From NCBI GenBank assembly GCA_900319865.1, contig ONQD01000004.1, positions 1-64,000 on the forward strand: a stretch of 64,000 nucleotides of DNA, given 5' to 3'. The notes under the pieces are model-generated. The model had not been told where the DNA came from. It saw nothing but the letters and a program-made list of their open reading frames with translations, and ran no database searches. How positions within the stretch are numbered: the stretch's first letter is position 1; each line of letters starts with the position of its first letter. Source of the stretch: an uncultured Bacteroidales bacterium (GTDB lineage Bacteria > Bacteroidota > Bacteroidia > Bacteroidales > P3). This document shows, piece by piece, positions 50,051-58,635 of the stretch. Made by a program: the position numbers and the translations under genes.

Positions 50051-52450
50051 CTATTTCTCGTGGAGCACTTCGATAACACCGAAGTGTTGTGTCCAGATAT
50101 TCACGCCATGGGCTTTGAAGTAGAAGAAGTAGGTGCCCGAGGGGGCATGTTGTCCGGCAGGGTCCCACCAGTCACTCTCTGATGCGATATTGTGCTTGTG
50201 GTAAATGCAGCGCCCCGTGCGGTCGTAGATAAGCAGTTCGTTATACTTAAAGCAGTTATGCTCTAATAGCCCACCGATAACAAAACGGTCGTTCATGCCG
50301 TCGCCGTTGGGTGTTACCACATTGGGGTATGTAAGAGAGGTATCGCAATGATCTCCGTCCCAGAAGATGAAGAGGTTGTAGTGGACGAGACTATCGCAGC
50401 CCTCTGCACTGATGGTGCGGAATATATAGTCCGCCACCGTATCGTTGAACACTGTGTCAAGAACAAACCAAGGCAACTGGTTCTCCAGAATGGTGTCGTA
50501 TAATATTGTGTCGCGATTGGGTATGACATGGAGTATGAACGTGACTATGCTGTCCTCTCCATGGCTTCCTGGGTACAGGAACTGCCCTTCCTCTCCATCA
50601 TCACTGAACCAAGCGGTATCATATTGCACAGGCAAATCCCCCTCACATGCGTAGTAGTGTACCGTATCGTAGATATCATGATATACAAAGAGATGGTAAT
50701 AAATAATGCTATCACACCGTGACGTAGTGTCCGGCCGCCTGATGGTTGTATCGGTTTCGGCATAGAAGAATAGGTCGAAACGGCTCCACGGCAGCTGCCT
50801 TTGGACAATAGTATCATACCATTCGGCACTGTTGGCTGCGTAAACCATTATATCGATAGAGTCCACAACAATAGGATCATCCCCCTGATTGCGATACCCA
50901 TATAGCCAATAACGACCGCTCATGGAAGTGTCTGCTACAATAGCCGAATCTGGCACCTCTCGGGTCATTCCGTCGGGGCCTCTCATCATTACGTGAGTGA
51001 TATTATGGGTAGTATAGGAAAATCTTATACTGTCGCCTTCACAATACTCGAAATCCATATTAAAGCTTACAGATGCTGGTGGAGCATAGTCAGTCAGGAT
51101 GGTGTAGGAGAGTCCTGAAACCGAGTCATACTCTATCACCCCCAGCACAAAAAGGCTGCTGTCGCAACGTATGTTCATCACTCCACCTATCGGGAGATAG
51201 TCTGTTACCTTTTTACAGCACCACGAATGGGACGGGTCACCCACCAAAGGTTGGAAGTCGGCAGCAGTAAGCACCGTGGAATCCCCGTTGAAGAGAATAT
51301 GATTGACCCCCTCACTGCCTACCACCATCTGTATCTTCACTTCTAAGCTGTCTGTACACAAGTAAGATATTTGGTGCGAGCCCGAAAAATCTATATCCGG
51401 CAACACTGAGAAACCCACTCCTGTGGACGAATCATCCCATCGCTGCAATACACCCACAGGATACCCAAACTCGAAAAGCCGTGCTGTATCGTATGCCGGT
51501 AAATCAAAAGTGGGATAGAGAAGAGAACTCCCGTAATTAGTCCATTCCGACCCACCCGTCAAAGTCCCCTTTACAACACCGCCTATTGAATACTGGTATG
51601 TCCCACTGTCAACACAGTCTATGACCCGATAATTGTCAATACCGCTTGGCCAGTCTTGGAATAAGACATATTTTTTGCCCCAGAAATCTATAGGCAGAAG
51701 CTGTTCTCCAACACGGTACATATGTTGCATCCTCCATGCCTCAGGATCATGGGTGGCGTTAACGGCTATGGGTTTGGTGGAATGGATGACAGTCTTTATC
51801 AAATCGGTTAGGCAATTATATGACTGTGCTGCGTAGCACTGCCCCCTGTTCAGAATCACTTTAACAGTATCGGCGCTTGTAATGCCCCCATCCAATACGA
51901 TGGAGTTATTCCCCGGCCATGATGGTGGTATTATCCAAACCTCTGTGCTGTCTTCTGTGGCTACAATTTCTATGTTTTCATGTCCTCCTCTTCCATTTCC
52001 CCAACATATAATCCAATGCGGTATTAACACTTGGAAGTCTGTCCCCAAGGCGTTGCGGCCTTTCAGGGTGTATGTCTCACGGTTGACCGAGGTGTTCTGG
52101 TAATAGCACGAAATGGGTGCAGTGGAATGGATGTATAAACCTCTATCCAGAACGGTATTGATTGGTGTGGTCTCGACCATACTCACCATATCCGAAAGGT
52201 CGTAGACGGCCACCCCATTTGCCGGAAGCACTACAGTCGAAGTAGGAAAAAAACTGTTGGCGGGCTGCTCCACTGTAACGGTGGCTGGCTGATCGTAGGA
52301 GTGAAAGACAAACCGTATCGGGATTTCATCAAAATAATCTGACTGATGGAAATCAGGTGCTGCAAACCAGAATGCAGTATCGGTCTGCGCATGACACACT
52401 GTCGCCATTAGTATAATGAATATCAGAATATTATACCTAATTTTCCCCAT
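50051..52450 (-). CDS. T9SS type B surface protein with IgGFc-binding-like domain
   Basis: A 799-aa exported protein starting MGKIRYNILIFIILMATVCHAQ. The first ~430 residues look like the IgGFc-binding N-terminal domain (TDTAFWFAAPDFH, YIHSTAPISCYYQNTS, GTDFQVLIPHW, IVATEDSTEVWIIPP, IHSTKPIAVNATHD). The middle has repeated ILYDTILENQLPWFVLD-type strands. The end is a gliding-motility/type B sorting domain: VTPNGDGMNDRFVI and LLIYDRTGRCIYH. A minus-strand -7 box at 52482-52475 fixes the start downstream of 52475. Likely a large surface adhesin. Confidence 0.8.
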   Translation of the reverse strand: MGKIRYNILIFIILMATVCHAQTDTAFWFAAPDFHQSDYFDEIPIRFVFHSYDQPATVTVEQPANSFFPTSTVVLPANGVAVYDLSDMVSMVETTPINTVLDRGLYIHSTAPISCYYQNTSVNRETYTLKGRNALGTDFQVLIPHWIICWGNGRGGHENIEIVATEDSTEVWIIPPSWPGNNSIVLDGGITSADTVKVILNRGQCYAAQSYNCLTDLIKTVIHSTKPIAVNATHDPEAWRMQHMYRVGEQLLPIDFWGKKYVLFQDWPSGIDNYRVIDCVDSGTYQYSIGGVVKGTLTGGSEWTNYGSSLLYPTFDLPAYDTARLFEFGYPVGVLQRWDDSSTGVGFSVLPDIDFSGSHQISYLCTDSLEVKIQMVVGSEGVNHILFNGDSTVLTAADFQPLVGDPSHSWCCKKVTDYLPIGGVMNIRCDSSLFVLGVIEYDSVSGLSYTILTDYAPPASVSFNMDFEYCEGDSIRFSYTTHNITHVMMRGPDGMTREVPDSAIVADTSMSGRYWLYGYRNQGDDPIVVDSIDIMVYAANSAEWYDTIVQRQLPWSRFDLFFYAETDTTIRRPDTTSRCDSIIYYHLFVYHDIYDTVHYYACEGDLPVQYDTAWFSDDGEEGQFLYPGSHGEDSIVTFILHVIPNRDTILYDTILENQLPWFVLDTVFNDTVADYIFRTISAEGCDSLVHYNLFIFWDGDHCDTSLTYPNVVTPNGDGMNDRFVIGGLLEHNCFKYNELLIYDRTGRCIYHKHNIASESDWWDPAGQHAPSGTYFFYFKAHGVNIWTQHFGVIEVLHEK

Positions 52451-52474
52451 TGACTTTTGTCTCATATTAAAAAG

Positions 52475-52482
52475 CAAAAGTA
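52475..52482 (-). promoter_or_regulatory. -7 element of the type B surface protein gene
   Basis: TACTTTTG on the minus strand (52482-52475), 25 bp before the start codon, with TTTG at 52508-52505 (spacing 22, longer than usual). Confidence 0.45.
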
Positions 52483-52590
52483 CAAAAAAAATTCCATTCT
52501 CTCTCAAAAAAACAAAGGTCGTCCTGCTTTTCTCTAAAGTAAAACAACCGTTGCTATAGCAGCGATGGTTTAATAACGGAATCGCATACG

Positions 52591-53556
52591 CTACTTTTTG
52601 ATGTAGGAGAGGAAGTCCAGATCAATGCTTAAAGCCAGGAATGGCTTCATAAGCCACGACTTGGCAGTTACGTCGTCGATGGTCTGAGTGGCTCCAATCA
52701 CATCGCCTTCCTTATAGCCGGACACAAGCACATTATATTCCGCAATGTTCACTCCCACCGTAAAGTAGAAGAAATCCACAAAGCGGAACGAGGGTCCCAC
52801 ATAGAAGTTCTTGAAAAGGTTGCTACCGCCAAAGCCCACATAGATCCCCAAATCATAGGCAAAGTCTTGGTCGAACTTTCGCACTTCGGGTGTCTTGATT
52901 TTGGTATCTCCAATAGTACGCGACTTGTGGTCTTTGTTAAAATACTGGGTGAAATCCCAAAGCATGACCGAGGCACCGGTGACAAAGTCGAATTCTATGT
53001 TGCCCGCATTGCGGTTGCGGAGCACCTTGTCATACTTTCCGGCCTCGGCTGCGGGTTGCAGGCGCACCTCCCAGTTGGGGGTACGGTAAAACCGCATGGC
53101 TATGCCCTGTATGGCACGCACTTTCTTCTTGCGGTTGGTGGCCTCGCTCACCCGGGCCTCTGCGTCCTTGGCGCGTTGCAGCAGGTATTTGTTTGCTTCC
53201 TCCTTGCGCACATTCTCCAACTCGGCGGTACGTACCAGTCTGTTGAGCGAGTCGACCAAATGACGGTAATGGTCCCGGTCGGCCTCTATCTTGTTCTGGT
53301 CCACACCCGACTTGGTGAAAATTTCCTTATAGAATTTCTCCTTTTCGGCCATCAGGGCTTCCCGTTCCTGCATATTTCTGAGCATGGAGCTGTCAATGAC
53401 CTTCATCACCACAGTGTCGGTGTGGAGAAGCACCACAGTGTCGTGCACCAACAGCCTGATGGTGTCCTGCCGCGGATAGGGCACAGTGTCCTGTCCCCGC
53501 AACTGCAAGGCCGCAAGCAGGCTAAATGCCAAGAGGATGATATATCTGTATTTCAT
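52591..53556 (-). CDS. Exported coiled-coil and barrel-like protein
   Basis: A 321-aa protein with signal MKYRYIILLAFSLLAALQLRG. Residues 25-60 repeat TV/DT strands (RLLVHDTVVLLHTDTVVMKV), residues about 60-145 form a coiled coil (EALMAEKEKFYKEIF, ADRDHYRHLVDSLNRLV, EEANKYLLQRAKDAEARVSE), and the rest is beta-rich and aromatic (NIEFDFVTGASVMLWDFTQYF, LGIYVGFGGSNLFKNFYVGPSFR, FFYFTVGVNIAEYNV), as in outer-membrane proteins, ending in Lys. It lies between hisS and the surface-protein gene. I do not recognise the family. Confidence 0.68.
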   Translation of the reverse strand: MKYRYIILLAFSLLAALQLRGQDTVPYPRQDTIRLLVHDTVVLLHTDTVVMKVIDSSMLRNMQEREALMAEKEKFYKEIFTKSGVDQNKIEADRDHYRHLVDSLNRLVRTAELENVRKEEANKYLLQRAKDAEARVSEATNRKKKVRAIQGIAMRFYRTPNWEVRLQPAAEAGKYDKVLRNRNAGNIEFDFVTGASVMLWDFTQYFNKDHKSRTIGDTKIKTPEVRKFDQDFAYDLGIYVGFGGSNLFKNFYVGPSFRFVDFFYFTVGVNIAEYNVLVSGYKEGDVIGATQTIDDVTAKSWLMKPFLALSIDLDFLSYIKK

Positions 53557-53603
53557 ACCACAATAGGATTACGATACGCTGAAGCTCTCGGATTGGCAGG
53601 GCA

Positions 53604-54950
53604 TCAATGTTTCAGACGGTCGGCCAACTCGTCGAGGGTAAAAGTATTCTGTGTGCCTGTAGCCATATCTTTCACCGTGAGGTTCTGCGCGGCTATCTCG
53701 TTCTCACCCACAAATACCACGTATGGCACACGGCTGCGGTTGGCAAAATCCATCTGTTTCTTCATCTTGGCATTGTCGGGATAGACCAACGTGCTGATGC
53801 CGAGAGAGCGCAAACGGGCGGCACATTTGATGCAGTACGGCATACTCTCTGCACCGAAATTGATGAAGAGCACCTGGGCCGACTGTCCCAAGTCGGGAGG
53901 GAATTTGTCCAGTTCTGTAAGTACATCGTAAATGCGGTCGGCACCAAACGAGATACCCACACCCGACACATCGGGCATACCGAAAATACCAGTCAGATTG
54001 TCGTAGCGGCCACCGCCACAAATACTTCCAATACTGACGTTATGAGCCTTGACTTCGAATATAGCCCCGGTATAGTAGTTCAGTCCACGGGCCAGAGTAA
54101 GGTCGAGCTCCACATGGCAGGCAGGCTGCACAAGGTCGATATAGCCGAACAGCTCTTTCAACTCCTCCACGCCTTTGGTGCCCACAGCATTGCCGTTGAA
54201 AAGCACTTCCAGCTGCTGCAACTTGTCGTTAGCCGAACCAGACAGCTCGAAAACGGGGTTGAGGGCCGTGATTTGCTCCTGGTTGAGGCCACGCTCGGAC
54301 AACTCGGCACGCACGTTGTCAATGCCTATTTTGTCCAGCTTGTCAATAGCCACAGTGATGTCCACCAACTTGTCGGGTGCACCGATAAGGTCGGCTATAC
54401 CGGCCAGCACTTTCCGGTTGTTGATTTTCACCGTCACCTCTATCCCGAGCTTCTGGAACACCGCATCTATCATCTGAACCAGTTCCAACTCGTTAAGGAG
54501 CGAAGTGCTTCCTATCATGTCGGCATCACACTGGTAGAACTCACGGTAGCGTCCTTTCTGAGGACGGTCGGCACGCCACACGGGCTGAAGCTGATAGCGG
54601 CGGAAAGGAAAAGTAATCTGATCACGGTGCTGGACTACAAAACGGGCAAACGGCACCGTAAGGTCGTAACGTAGGCCTCGGTCGCAGATGCGGGGCGCCA
54701 CCTTGTGGTAGTCCTGCGTAAAATCCACATCCTCCATAAAGTTGCCCGAATTGAGCACTTTGAACAGGAGTTTATCGCCCTCTTCGCCATATTTCCCCAT
54801 GAGGGTGGAGAGGTTCTCGAGCGAAGGGGTTTCAATAGGCTCGAAGGCGAAGGCTTTGAACACTTCGCGTATGGTATCGAATATATAGTTGCGACGCGCC
54901 ATTTCGGCTGGCAGAAAGTCGCGCGTGCCTTTAGGAATGCTGCACTTCAT
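53604..54950 (-). CDS. hisS: Histidyl-tRNA synthetase
   Basis: A 448-aa class II aminoacyl-tRNA synthetase. Motif 1 region PIETPSLENLSTLMGK, motif 2 RYQLQPVWRADRPQKGRYREFYQCDAD, the histidine-specific motifs LARGLNYYTGAIFEV and GGGRYDNLTG, and motif 3 GVGISFGADRIYDVL are all present. The C-terminal anticodon-binding domain reads AARLRSLGISTLVYPDNAKMKKQMDFA. Standard length. The start MKCSIPKGTRDFLP is typical. Confidence 0.96.
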   Translation of the reverse strand: MKCSIPKGTRDFLPAEMARRNYIFDTIREVFKAFAFEPIETPSLENLSTLMGKYGEEGDKLLFKVLNSGNFMEDVDFTQDYHKVAPRICDRGLRYDLTVPFARFVVQHRDQITFPFRRYQLQPVWRADRPQKGRYREFYQCDADMIGSTSLLNELELVQMIDAVFQKLGIEVTVKINNRKVLAGIADLIGAPDKLVDITVAIDKLDKIGIDNVRAELSERGLNQEQITALNPVFELSGSANDKLQQLEVLFNGNAVGTKGVEELKELFGYIDLVQPACHVELDLTLARGLNYYTGAIFEVKAHNVSIGSICGGGRYDNLTGIFGMPDVSGVGISFGADRIYDVLTELDKFPPDLGQSAQVLFINFGAESMPYCIKCAARLRSLGISTLVYPDNAKMKKQMDFANRSRVPYVVFVGENEIAAQNLTVKDMATGTQNTFTLDELADRLKH

Positions 54951-55048
54951 AATCTTTCAGTTTAAACTTTGAGATTATATATAACACCAAACAGGCCTTT
55001 TTATTGTATTGCCAGCGTAAAAAATATACAATAAACGGCAACTCTCCC

Positions 55049-55449
55049 CTATTTCGCCAAGATTTCCATCATTTCTGACGGAGTCACCACAATGGGTGCC
55101 TTAGGGAAATGCTTCTTATTGCCCGTGACCAGGTATGAACCTTCTTTCGACAAAGCCACCCCATAGAACACGGCGTCCGACACATCTGGGAAGACCTCGC
55201 CACTGAAGATACGCTCCATCATGAGCCTTTGTCCATCAATGTCCTTATCAGTCTTGCAACACTTAGGTGCAAAAAACCGAACTTCGCACGGCCCAGCACA
55301 TCGTTGTATTCTGTAATGATTTCCTCATTATACAGTGGCACCAACTCTCCTTTGCCGATAGCCTCTACCACCTTCACTGTCGGGGATGCCGCGTTGTGAG
55401 AAATCATTGCCGACACCAAAACATTGGTGTCAATTACAGCATACTTCAT
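55049..55449 (-). pseudogene. PIN-domain toxin gene split by a frameshift
   Basis: Frame 1 (55449-55219) reads VIDTNVLVSAMISHNA...EEIITEYNDVL and stops at TGA after RTLMDKGS. The neighbouring frame then continues with the rest of the fold, VFPDVSDAVFYGVALSKEGSYLVTGNKKHFPKAPIVVTPSEMMEILAK, to a stop at 55049. The total length is one base off a multiple of three. The acidic residues of a PIN RNase (D7, the Glu/Asp of EEIITEYND, DVSDAV) are split over the two frames. Either a single-base indel has broken the toxin or it is a sequencing slip. Its start overlaps the antitoxin gene by 4 bp. Confidence 0.75.
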
Positions 55450-55742
55450 TTTGTAGCCTGTTTTCTGCGTTCTGCACGTGCCTGTCTGATTTCTTCGTCA
55501 ATCTCCTCCATCGTCATATCTGGGGTAAGACCAGCGTCCGCACGAGCTCTCATCTCCTTAAAGGCATCGAGGAAGTCATCCTTCCCCGATTTGATAATAA
55601 AGGGGATACAACGCTGCTGCACTACAGCGTTGGCAAATACATTCATTGCCGTGTTGGCACTCATGCCAAACTCTGCACATAGCGCGTCGAACCTTGCTTT
55701 CAGTTGTGAGTCCATCCTCACGGTCATTGATACCTGTGCCAT
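55446..55742 (-). CDS. RelB/DinJ-family antitoxin
   Basis: A 98-aa ribbon-helix-helix antitoxin. QVSMTVRMDSQLKARFDALCAEFGMSANTAMNVFA is the RHH DNA-binding and dimer domain, and the acidic helical tail (DMTMEEIDEEIRQARAERR) is the usual toxin-binding part. It is followed by a PIN-type toxin overlapping by 4 bp, a common Bacteroidota pairing. It probably represses its own promoter. With the toxin frameshifted, the antitoxin may now be a relic. Confidence 0.85.
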   Translation of the reverse strand: MAQVSMTVRMDSQLKARFDALCAEFGMSANTAMNVFANAVVQQRCIPFIIKSGKDDFLDAFKEMRARADAGLTPDMTMEEIDEEIRQARAERRKQATK

Positions 55743-55779
55743 ATTCTTATTGTTATTGCATCATGGCGTAAATTTATTT

Positions 55780-55971
55780 CTAATAGATTTCAAATTGCCT
55801 CTTATTCAGAAAATGAGGGCCCATGTCATCATCAAAATCAAAGTCTGGTTTAACTATGACTCGCGTAATGTCTTCATCATATAATTTGTCATTAAAAAGA
55901 GACGTATCAAAAAAAGATGCCTTTATGGTACCCCGACGAATGATTACATTTCTTCCACGTTTCTTAAACAT
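55780..55971 (-). CDS. Hypothetical 63-aa protein
   Basis: A short frame, MFKKRGRNVIIRRGTIKASF onward, with a basic first third and an acidic last third (KPDFDFDDDMGPHFLNKRQF). It lies 29 bp downstream of the 346-aa gene on the same strand, with the same AT-rich composition, so it may be the second gene of that unit. No family recognised. Confidence 0.4.
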   Translation of the reverse strand: MFKKRGRNVIIRRGTIKASFFDTSLFNDKLYDEDITRVIVKPDFDFDDDMGPHFLNKRQFEIY

Positions 55972-56000
55972 TTTCCTGCAAATTATAAAAGTAATCCTTC

Positions 56001-57041
56001 CTATTGGTTTGGATGATTGTAATCTTTACGATATTTGGCATAACGTTTTAAATAATGAGGCTTGTCGTCACGTAAAAGATCTTCTCCATGGGATGGATAA
56101 GAATCACCTAAATATAAAGCAGCACATGAATCTCTAGAAAAATTTAATCCTATTGAATTAATTGTTTTTTCTTTCCTTTCGTGAAATCTATCATATTTAT
56201 AATATTGATGACAAAATGCAGGAAGATTTGACTCGTCAACTTTGTTGATTTTTAAATTAGGCACTTCATTCCCCTCAAAAGCTTTTTGATATGGAGAATA
56301 CTCAGAATTATATAACTCATCAAATAATTGTTCAATAGATACTCTATCTTTTTCAAACCAAGGACGACTATACCCTTTACATGAAAAAAGTAAAATGTTT
56401 ATTTCACCCTTTTTGTAATGTAAATTAACATCACAATCTAGTTTATTGCCATATAGCTCGGGGAACTCATTTTCGATGAGTGATTCTATCCAATTAAAAT
56501 CTATTGCTTTTATTGTTACTCGGTAAGGAAATCCATAGATGGTTAACAAAAGATAATCTTTTATATTGTCATCTAGTAGTTCTGGACTTTCATAATAGTA
56601 ATGATAATCCGTGCAGGCCCAATATTCTTTATCTTTTTTCTCATATTGGTAATGTCTCTCTTCCATCAAATGAACCATTCCACAATATTCAGTAGTTATC
56701 CATGGCTTGACAGGATACTCTATTTCCTCAATTGTTTTTACAGGCTTTAGTAGTTGCCAAGCAATTTCCATAACGTTTTCAGCATGAGCTTTATTGCAAT
56801 TAGCATTTATTACTGATTCACTTTTTTCATAACTGACTATAACACGGTCAGAATTACTAATGATATTGTGCAACGAATCTAAACGGTTGATGTACTCGAT
56901 TCCATTTTGCATACAATAATTTTCCAACACAGTGTATGAATTAATTCCATCACAAATAATCTCTGTCGGGTGTAAGTCATTTATTATTATAAAAACTTTA
57001 TCCCAATTAACATAACCATATGAAAAGATTGCTAACTTCAT
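56001..57041 (-). CDS. Unknown 346-aa protein, possible SLOG/YspA-like N-terminus
   Basis: The N-terminus MKLAIFSYGYVNWDKVFIII, then PTEIICDGINSYTVLENYCMQNGIEYI and SDRVIVSYEKSE, has the order of a YspA/DUF2493-type SLOG domain (strand, GSR-like turn, GGAxGxD-like turn, DxVI strand), but the glycines that bind nucleotide are mostly replaced (FSYGYVNW for the GSR turn). The rest (YYYESPELLDDNIKDYLL, GYSRPWFEKDRVSIEQLF, FSRDSCAALYLGDSYPSHGED) is unfamiliar. It is AT-rich and Tyr/Asn-rich, unlike its neighbours, and probably acquired. Confidence 0.6.
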   Translation of the reverse strand: MKLAIFSYGYVNWDKVFIIINDLHPTEIICDGINSYTVLENYCMQNGIEYINRLDSLHNIISNSDRVIVSYEKSESVINANCNKAHAENVMEIAWQLLKPVKTIEEIEYPVKPWITTEYCGMVHLMEERHYQYEKKDKEYWACTDYHYYYESPELLDDNIKDYLLLTIYGFPYRVTIKAIDFNWIESLIENEFPELYGNKLDCDVNLHYKKGEINILLFSCKGYSRPWFEKDRVSIEQLFDELYNSEYSPYQKAFEGNEVPNLKINKVDESNLPAFCHQYYKYDRFHERKEKTINSIGLNFSRDSCAALYLGDSYPSHGEDLLRDDKPHYLKRYAKYRKDYNHPNQ

Positions 57042-57098
57042 GTTTTATATTTTATTAGAATCCGAGTTACCCAAACTGGCTGCCCAGCTTGGCGGTGC

Positions 57099-57752
57099 TC
57101 ATTTTTTGTTGGTTTTAAATCCTATTGGTTTACGTGGTTTGGACTTTTCGTCTCGCAGTTGGTCGAGGGCGTCGTTGATAGCTTCTATCTGTAGTGCCAC
57201 TTCGTTGTTGGTCTGCTCTTGTTGCTCATTAATGTCGTTTTGGTCGTGCAGTAGCTCTTCGACGTATGCATTCAGTTGGTCAACTTTATGGGATAGCTGC
57301 TCATAACGTAGGTCGGCAGTTTGCATGGCGGCCACAGCCCGACGGATGGCAATAAAGGCTCTCATGATATTTATGTTCACCTGTATTGCTATGTCAGAAC
57401 GCAGTACTGAGCTAAGCATCGCTATGCCATACTCTGTAAAAGCATAAGGTCTGTAACGAGTGCCACCGCGCTTTGAGGTCGCAGATTGTGACCTCAAAGA
57501 ATTCTCATCCATGTTTGAGGTCGCAAATTGCGACCTCAAACGAAGCCACTCTTCTTCAGTAAGCACAAACATAAAGTCTTCCGGGAAACGGTTAATATTG
57601 CGTTTTACGGCCTCGTTCAGCCTTTTGGTCTCTACACCATAAAGTTCAGCAAGGTCACGGTCGAGCATTACCCGCTGCCCTCTTATTTCAAGTATCCGGT
57701 CTTTGATGACCTCGATATTCGAGTCTTTTATTGTTACCAGCTCATTGCTCAT
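57099..57752 (-). CDS. ORF6N-domain protein
   Basis: A 217-aa phage-type regulator. Residues about 10-135 form the ORF6N DNA-binding domain: [50 protein letters not shown] and [32 protein letters not shown] coiled coil follows ([19 protein letters not shown]) with a basic tail. Between the two halves of the domain, two palindromes in the DNA encode the repeated LRSQxATS peptides. It has its own promoter (-7 TATCTTTG, minus strand, 57864-57857). No other phage genes are adjacent. Confidence 0.9.
   Translation of the reverse strand: MSNELVTIKDSNIEVIKDRILEIRGQRVMLDRDLAELYGVETKRLNEAVKRNINRFPEDFMFVLTEEEWLRLRSQFATSNMDENSLRSQSATSKRGGTRYRPYAFTEYGIAMLSSVLRSDIAIQVNINIMRAFIAIRRAVAAMQTADLRYEQLSHKVDQLNAYVEELLHDQNDINEQQEQTNNEVALQIEAINDALDQLRDEKSKPRKPIGFKTNKK
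57471..57541. repeat. Two palindromes inside the ORF6N gene
   Basis: 57471-57499 is CTTTGAGGTC...GACCTCAAAG; 57513-57541 has arms of 14 bp (GTTTGAGGTCGCAA/TTGCGACCTCAAAC) around one central base. The two copies share the TTTGAGGTCGCA core and encode LRSQFATS and LRSQSATS. Confidence 0.85.
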
Positions 57753-57856
57753 AATATGCTGTATTATGTTTCATTATTTTCACTTCTATGCCATCCAAAC
57801 AGACAGAGCTCATTAATCTGCCAGAGGGTCGTGATTTGACTATTCGTTTGCGTTTG

Positions 57857-57864
57857 CAAAGATA
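57857..57864 (-). promoter_or_regulatory. -7 element of the ORF6N gene
   Basis: CAAAGATA (TATCTTTG on the minus strand), about 105 bp before the start codon. No exact -33 TTTG. Confidence 0.5.
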
Positions 57865-58635
57865 CGATTATTTTCTCATTTGACAATGAATGATTCGCCG
57901 TATCTTTTACAGAATTGAGTAATCATTTATTATTTTGTTTTTTACATCAAGATTGTTTTTGTCTAGTGTTTTCGAATCTGCTCAGGTGTTAGTCCATATT
58001 TGTAAACTTGCCTTTTTCCGCATCATTCACATGACCAATAAAGACACCCTCAACGGCTACTTTTTGGCGGTTATCTTACGTCGTTGTGAATCCATCATTT
58101 ATCTTACATATATTTTACCTTTCTTTTAGTTTTATTTTACCTTTTATTTAGCTTAGGTAAACAAAGAAGAAAAGAAAAATAGACAAAAAGAAAAGTAACT
58201 AGAAAATACATAAGGTAGCTACTTGTTTACTGCACAATCATGAAACATGTTGAAAAACGTACCGCTGTAGGTTCGCTCTACCTTCTCTGTAGGTTCGCCC
58301 ACCAGAGCGAACCTAAGGCGACCCCCAAAGGGAGCTTCAACGGGATTGGAAACGCTCCGCGCTACAGCTACAGTTGCTACAGTTCCATACACCACTAATC
58401 GGTCATTTGGGGGTTCCTCCTATTGCAGCTCTCCAAAAAAGAAGGTTTTCAAACTGTAGCAACTGTAGCGTAGCACCCGCCACGTCGAGCTATCCACTGA
58501 ATCAGAGAAGGCGGGGAGGGAGGCGGTGAGGAGAATTGAGAGGAGGAGAAGATGTTTAAAAGGGGATGCTTGTTTCTTGGTGTTGTTTTTTGAGGGTTAA
58601 TGGGAATTGAAAATTGATATAGGGGGGGGTATTGT
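57865..58635. other. Intergenic region with inverted CTACAGTTG arrays
   Basis: No gene seen. It contains GTAGGTTCGCTCT facing AGAGCGAACCTAAG (about 58267-58316), then CTACAGTTGCTACAGTT (58368-58384) facing its exact reverse complement (58452-58468), with a 67-bp spacer between. The latter matches the arms at 27705-27840. Confidence 0.65.
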
